A stretch of DNA of 64,000 nt from the NCBI RefSeq assembly GCF_007860135.1, contig NZ_SJPV01000017.1, forward strand, positions 1 to 64,000, read 5' to 3'. Source of the DNA: Novipirellula artificiosorum (lineage in GTDB: Bacteria; Planctomycetota; Planctomycetia; Pirellulales; Pirellulaceae). The number at the start of each line of letters is the position of its first letter. The stretch's first letter is position 1. Position numbers and translations under genes: made by a program. The notes beneath the pieces are model-generated. The model saw nothing but the letters and a program-made list of their open reading frames with translations. It ran no database searches and was not told the origin of the DNA. Positions 62,523-64,000 of the stretch are shown here, piece by piece.

Positions 62523-64000
62523 TCAACGTTGCCCAGCCGACACGGTTTGCGTCGTCGATGCCAATGCCTCGGGTTTCCGATTGGCTTGCTCAAACAACCT
62601 GCGGAAACGCGCCACTTCGGGCGTCTCAAACCGAAACAATTCGCTTGCGTGACGCGGGGTGATCACTTGGAACATGAGCGTTGCCTTCACCGTGTATTCC
62701 CCGGGTGATGGAATCGGAATTTCGTAAATCAGCGAGTCACTGCCGCCAACAAAATCCCTGTCTTCGCCGATCCCATAGGGACGTGTGGCGGGACCATCGG
62801 CGTGGTCAGGATCCCAACCCCGCGGCAACAAACGATTGTCTTTCACGTAAGTTGCACCTCGTAACAAGGTAAAGGTCGGTTTCCCGTCGGCATCCCCCAT
62901 GATGGTTTCGTAAACCTGGACTTGATCCGACTGATTGACAACCGAATGATGCTCGTTCACCGGTCCGCCGGCCTGTTCGCTGATCAGAACGTTGCCATCG
63001 GCGTCGACCAATTCGCCGTCGGAGTTGGTCTGCCCCGACGAGAAAACCGTTTGGCCGTTGACATCGGTGACAACCAACTCGACCCAGACTCGTCGACTCG
63101 GATAAGCCGTTGGAAGCTTATGCCCACTTCGATTGCGGACCACCACCGGCACTCTGAGCTGGTTGCCCTCGACCGAAACGGTTTTGATTTCAATTTCCGC
63201 AGACTCGTTTTGCAGAAACTGCAAGGTCGTTTGGATCGACTGGTCAAAGGCCTCAGCCGGCGCGATCACTCCCAGCTCCTTCGCATTGTCGCGCAGGATC
63301 CGCTTCATCAAAGTGTTGCCGCCAAGGAAAGCATGCCGACCAAACGGGGTCCGTTGTCCGAGGAACGGAAAGTCACGCCCACCTGGATTGTGCGCGATCC
63401 GAGTCGCGATCGGCTCTCCGTCGACATCGGTTGTGGGCATGTGACAAGCTTGACAGCTCTTCGCCTCGTTGCTCGGAGGGTCCACTTCGTCGTTGAACAC
63501 GGAATTTCGCCATTCAAGGTAGGGCGTTTGCTCATGAAATTCACCTGCGGTTGGACGCCCGTCGGCATCAACACTGTGGGTCATCACTGTGTGACAAGTC
63601 GCACAGAGTCCCGATTTCAGAACATGATTGCTATGAGTCGGTGTGTAACCGACATGGTGTTGCATGGGCATGGTAAAAGGATCGGCATGCGGACCAAAGA
63701 TCTTCCGTTCCTGATTGATTTCAAAATGCCCCGTGAAGGAGGCGTCCGTTCCGAGGTTTTGGTCCGCGATTTGATGGCACACGGTGCATGAAACGCCGTC
63801 CAATCCAAGCTGGGAACGCTGATCCTGGTTAGTCAAATAGGCCAGAACTTTGCCATCAGGACTTTCCGGCGTTGGCGCGGCCATTGGCGTATGGCAACGC
63901 GTACATTTTTCTTCGATCACCCCTTTCATGGACGGCGTTGCCGCAACTTCAGCGGACAAAACGGCTCGCCAAAAAGGGTCCCGCGAAGAATTGGCCATCA
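62523..64000 (-). CDS. Multiheme c-type cytochrome family protein, 5' end outside window
   Basis: At least 491 residues are present. The reading frame begins at the right edge, so the true N-terminus and any signal peptide are missing. Four heme-binding CxxCH motifs are seen: CTRCH, CTVCH, CATCH and CQACH, all in the first ~185 residues. Additional His residues such as MQHHVGYTPTHSNH could be distal ligands. The C-terminal ~270 residues form beta-rich domains (VPVVVRNRSGHKLPTAYPSR, then EIPIPSPGEYTVKATLMFQV). The RSGHKLPTAYPSRR segment is common in periplasmic multiheme cytochromes of planctomycetes. It should be periplasmic and act in electron transfer or as a redox enzyme; the exact reaction is unknown. 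Confidence 0.88.
   Translation of the reverse strand, partial: MANSSRDPFWRAVLSAEVAATPSMKGVIEEKCTRCHTPMAAPTPESPDGKVLAYLTNQDQRSQLGLDGVSCTVCHQIADQNLGTDASFTGHFEINQERKIFGPHADPFTMPMQHHVGYTPTHSNHVLKSGLCATCHTVMTHSVDADGRPTAGEFHEQTPYLEWRNSVFNDEVDPPSNEAKSCQACHMPTTDVDGEPIATRIAHNPGGRDFPFLGQRTPFGRHAFLGGNTLMKRILRDNAKELGVIAPAEAFDQSIQTTLQFLQNESAEIEIKTVSVEGNQLRVPVVVRNRSGHKLPTAYPSRRVWVELVVTDVNGQTVFSSGQTNSDGELVDADGNVLISEQAGGPVNEHHSVVNQSDQVQVYETIMGDADGKPTFTLLRGATYVKDNRLLPRGWDPDHADGPATRPYGIGEDRDFVGGSDSLIYEIPIPSPGEYTVKATLMFQVITPRHASELFRFETPEVARFRRLFEQANRKPEALASTTQTVSAGQR

Noticed and set aside
1..64000. tRNA, rRNA, CRISPR arrays, prophage or conjugation genes
   Set aside because: Looked for by eye on both strands and none could be supported.

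Overview
The window looks like a chromosomal segment of a marine Pirellulaceae-type planctomycete (Rhodopirellula-like). The evidence is family content: two intact sulfatases and one broken one, an ECF sigma factor followed by a Ser/Thr kinase-WD40 giant, a large surface protein with the planctomycete LEPR-XLL-type N-terminus, sulfotransferase and SpoIIE genes, many secreted polysaccharide-degrading enzymes, and medium GC. No rRNA, tRNA, CRISPR array or phage genes were seen.

Region by region. 1-4.45 kb is a damaged zone: a CoA-disulfide-reductase-like gene without its NAD-binding domain, a rhodanese with its centre deleted, an intact IS3-type element (1925-3265) inserted in a palindromic target, and a frameshifted ISNCY-type transposase remnant. 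4.6-9 kb carries the ECF sigma factor and a membrane kinase-WD40 protein whose catalytic HRD is HRN. 9.5-13.9 kb is a PKD/CARDB surface protein with three apparent frameshifts. 14-18.6 kb has a beta-helix polysaccharide-active protein and a sialate O-acetylesterase, divergently transcribed. 18.7-25 kb is a minus-strand run: RyR/TPR/class III cyclase, TIR-membrane protein, TIR-like-membrane-TPR protein, then a sulfotransferase. 25.2-29.7 kb has a 1350-residue membrane protein coupled by an ATGA overlap to a gutted alpha-galactosidase. 29.9-36.2 kb has a hybrid histidine kinase, a nucleoside hydrolase-DUF4185 fusion, a palindromic repeat and an SDR/YbjT-type protein. 36.3-40.5 kb is a stress and DNA-repair operon (Dps, Nei/Fpg, small membrane protein, photolyase-related protein, then a SpoIIE phosphatase). 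40.8-44.6 kb has secreted proteins, a broken sulfatase, a DMT transporter and a gutted beta-helix gene. 44.6-56.1 kb is a carbohydrate locus (GH99-like, GH-A glycosidase, two sulfatases, Na+/solute symporter, DapA/NanA-type aldolase) with a GntR/FCD regulator. 57-60.5 kb is an ABC-2 exporter operon. 60.7-64 kb has a CE15-like esterase, another gutted gene and a multiheme cytochrome that runs off the window.

Two themes stand out. First, the RyR-TPR-cyclase / TIR / TIR-like operon has the parts of a nucleotide-signalled defence or stress system: a sensor-like RyR domain, a cyclic-nucleotide-producing domain with atypical base-selecting residues, and membrane TIR proteins. It resembles Pycsar in logic but not in architecture. 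Second, at least five genes keep recognisable N- and C-terminal ends but have lost the middle. One junction lies on a 10-bp sequence that fits both flanks, which suggests deletion between short repeats as a recurrent mode of gene decay, or else a systematic assembly artefact.
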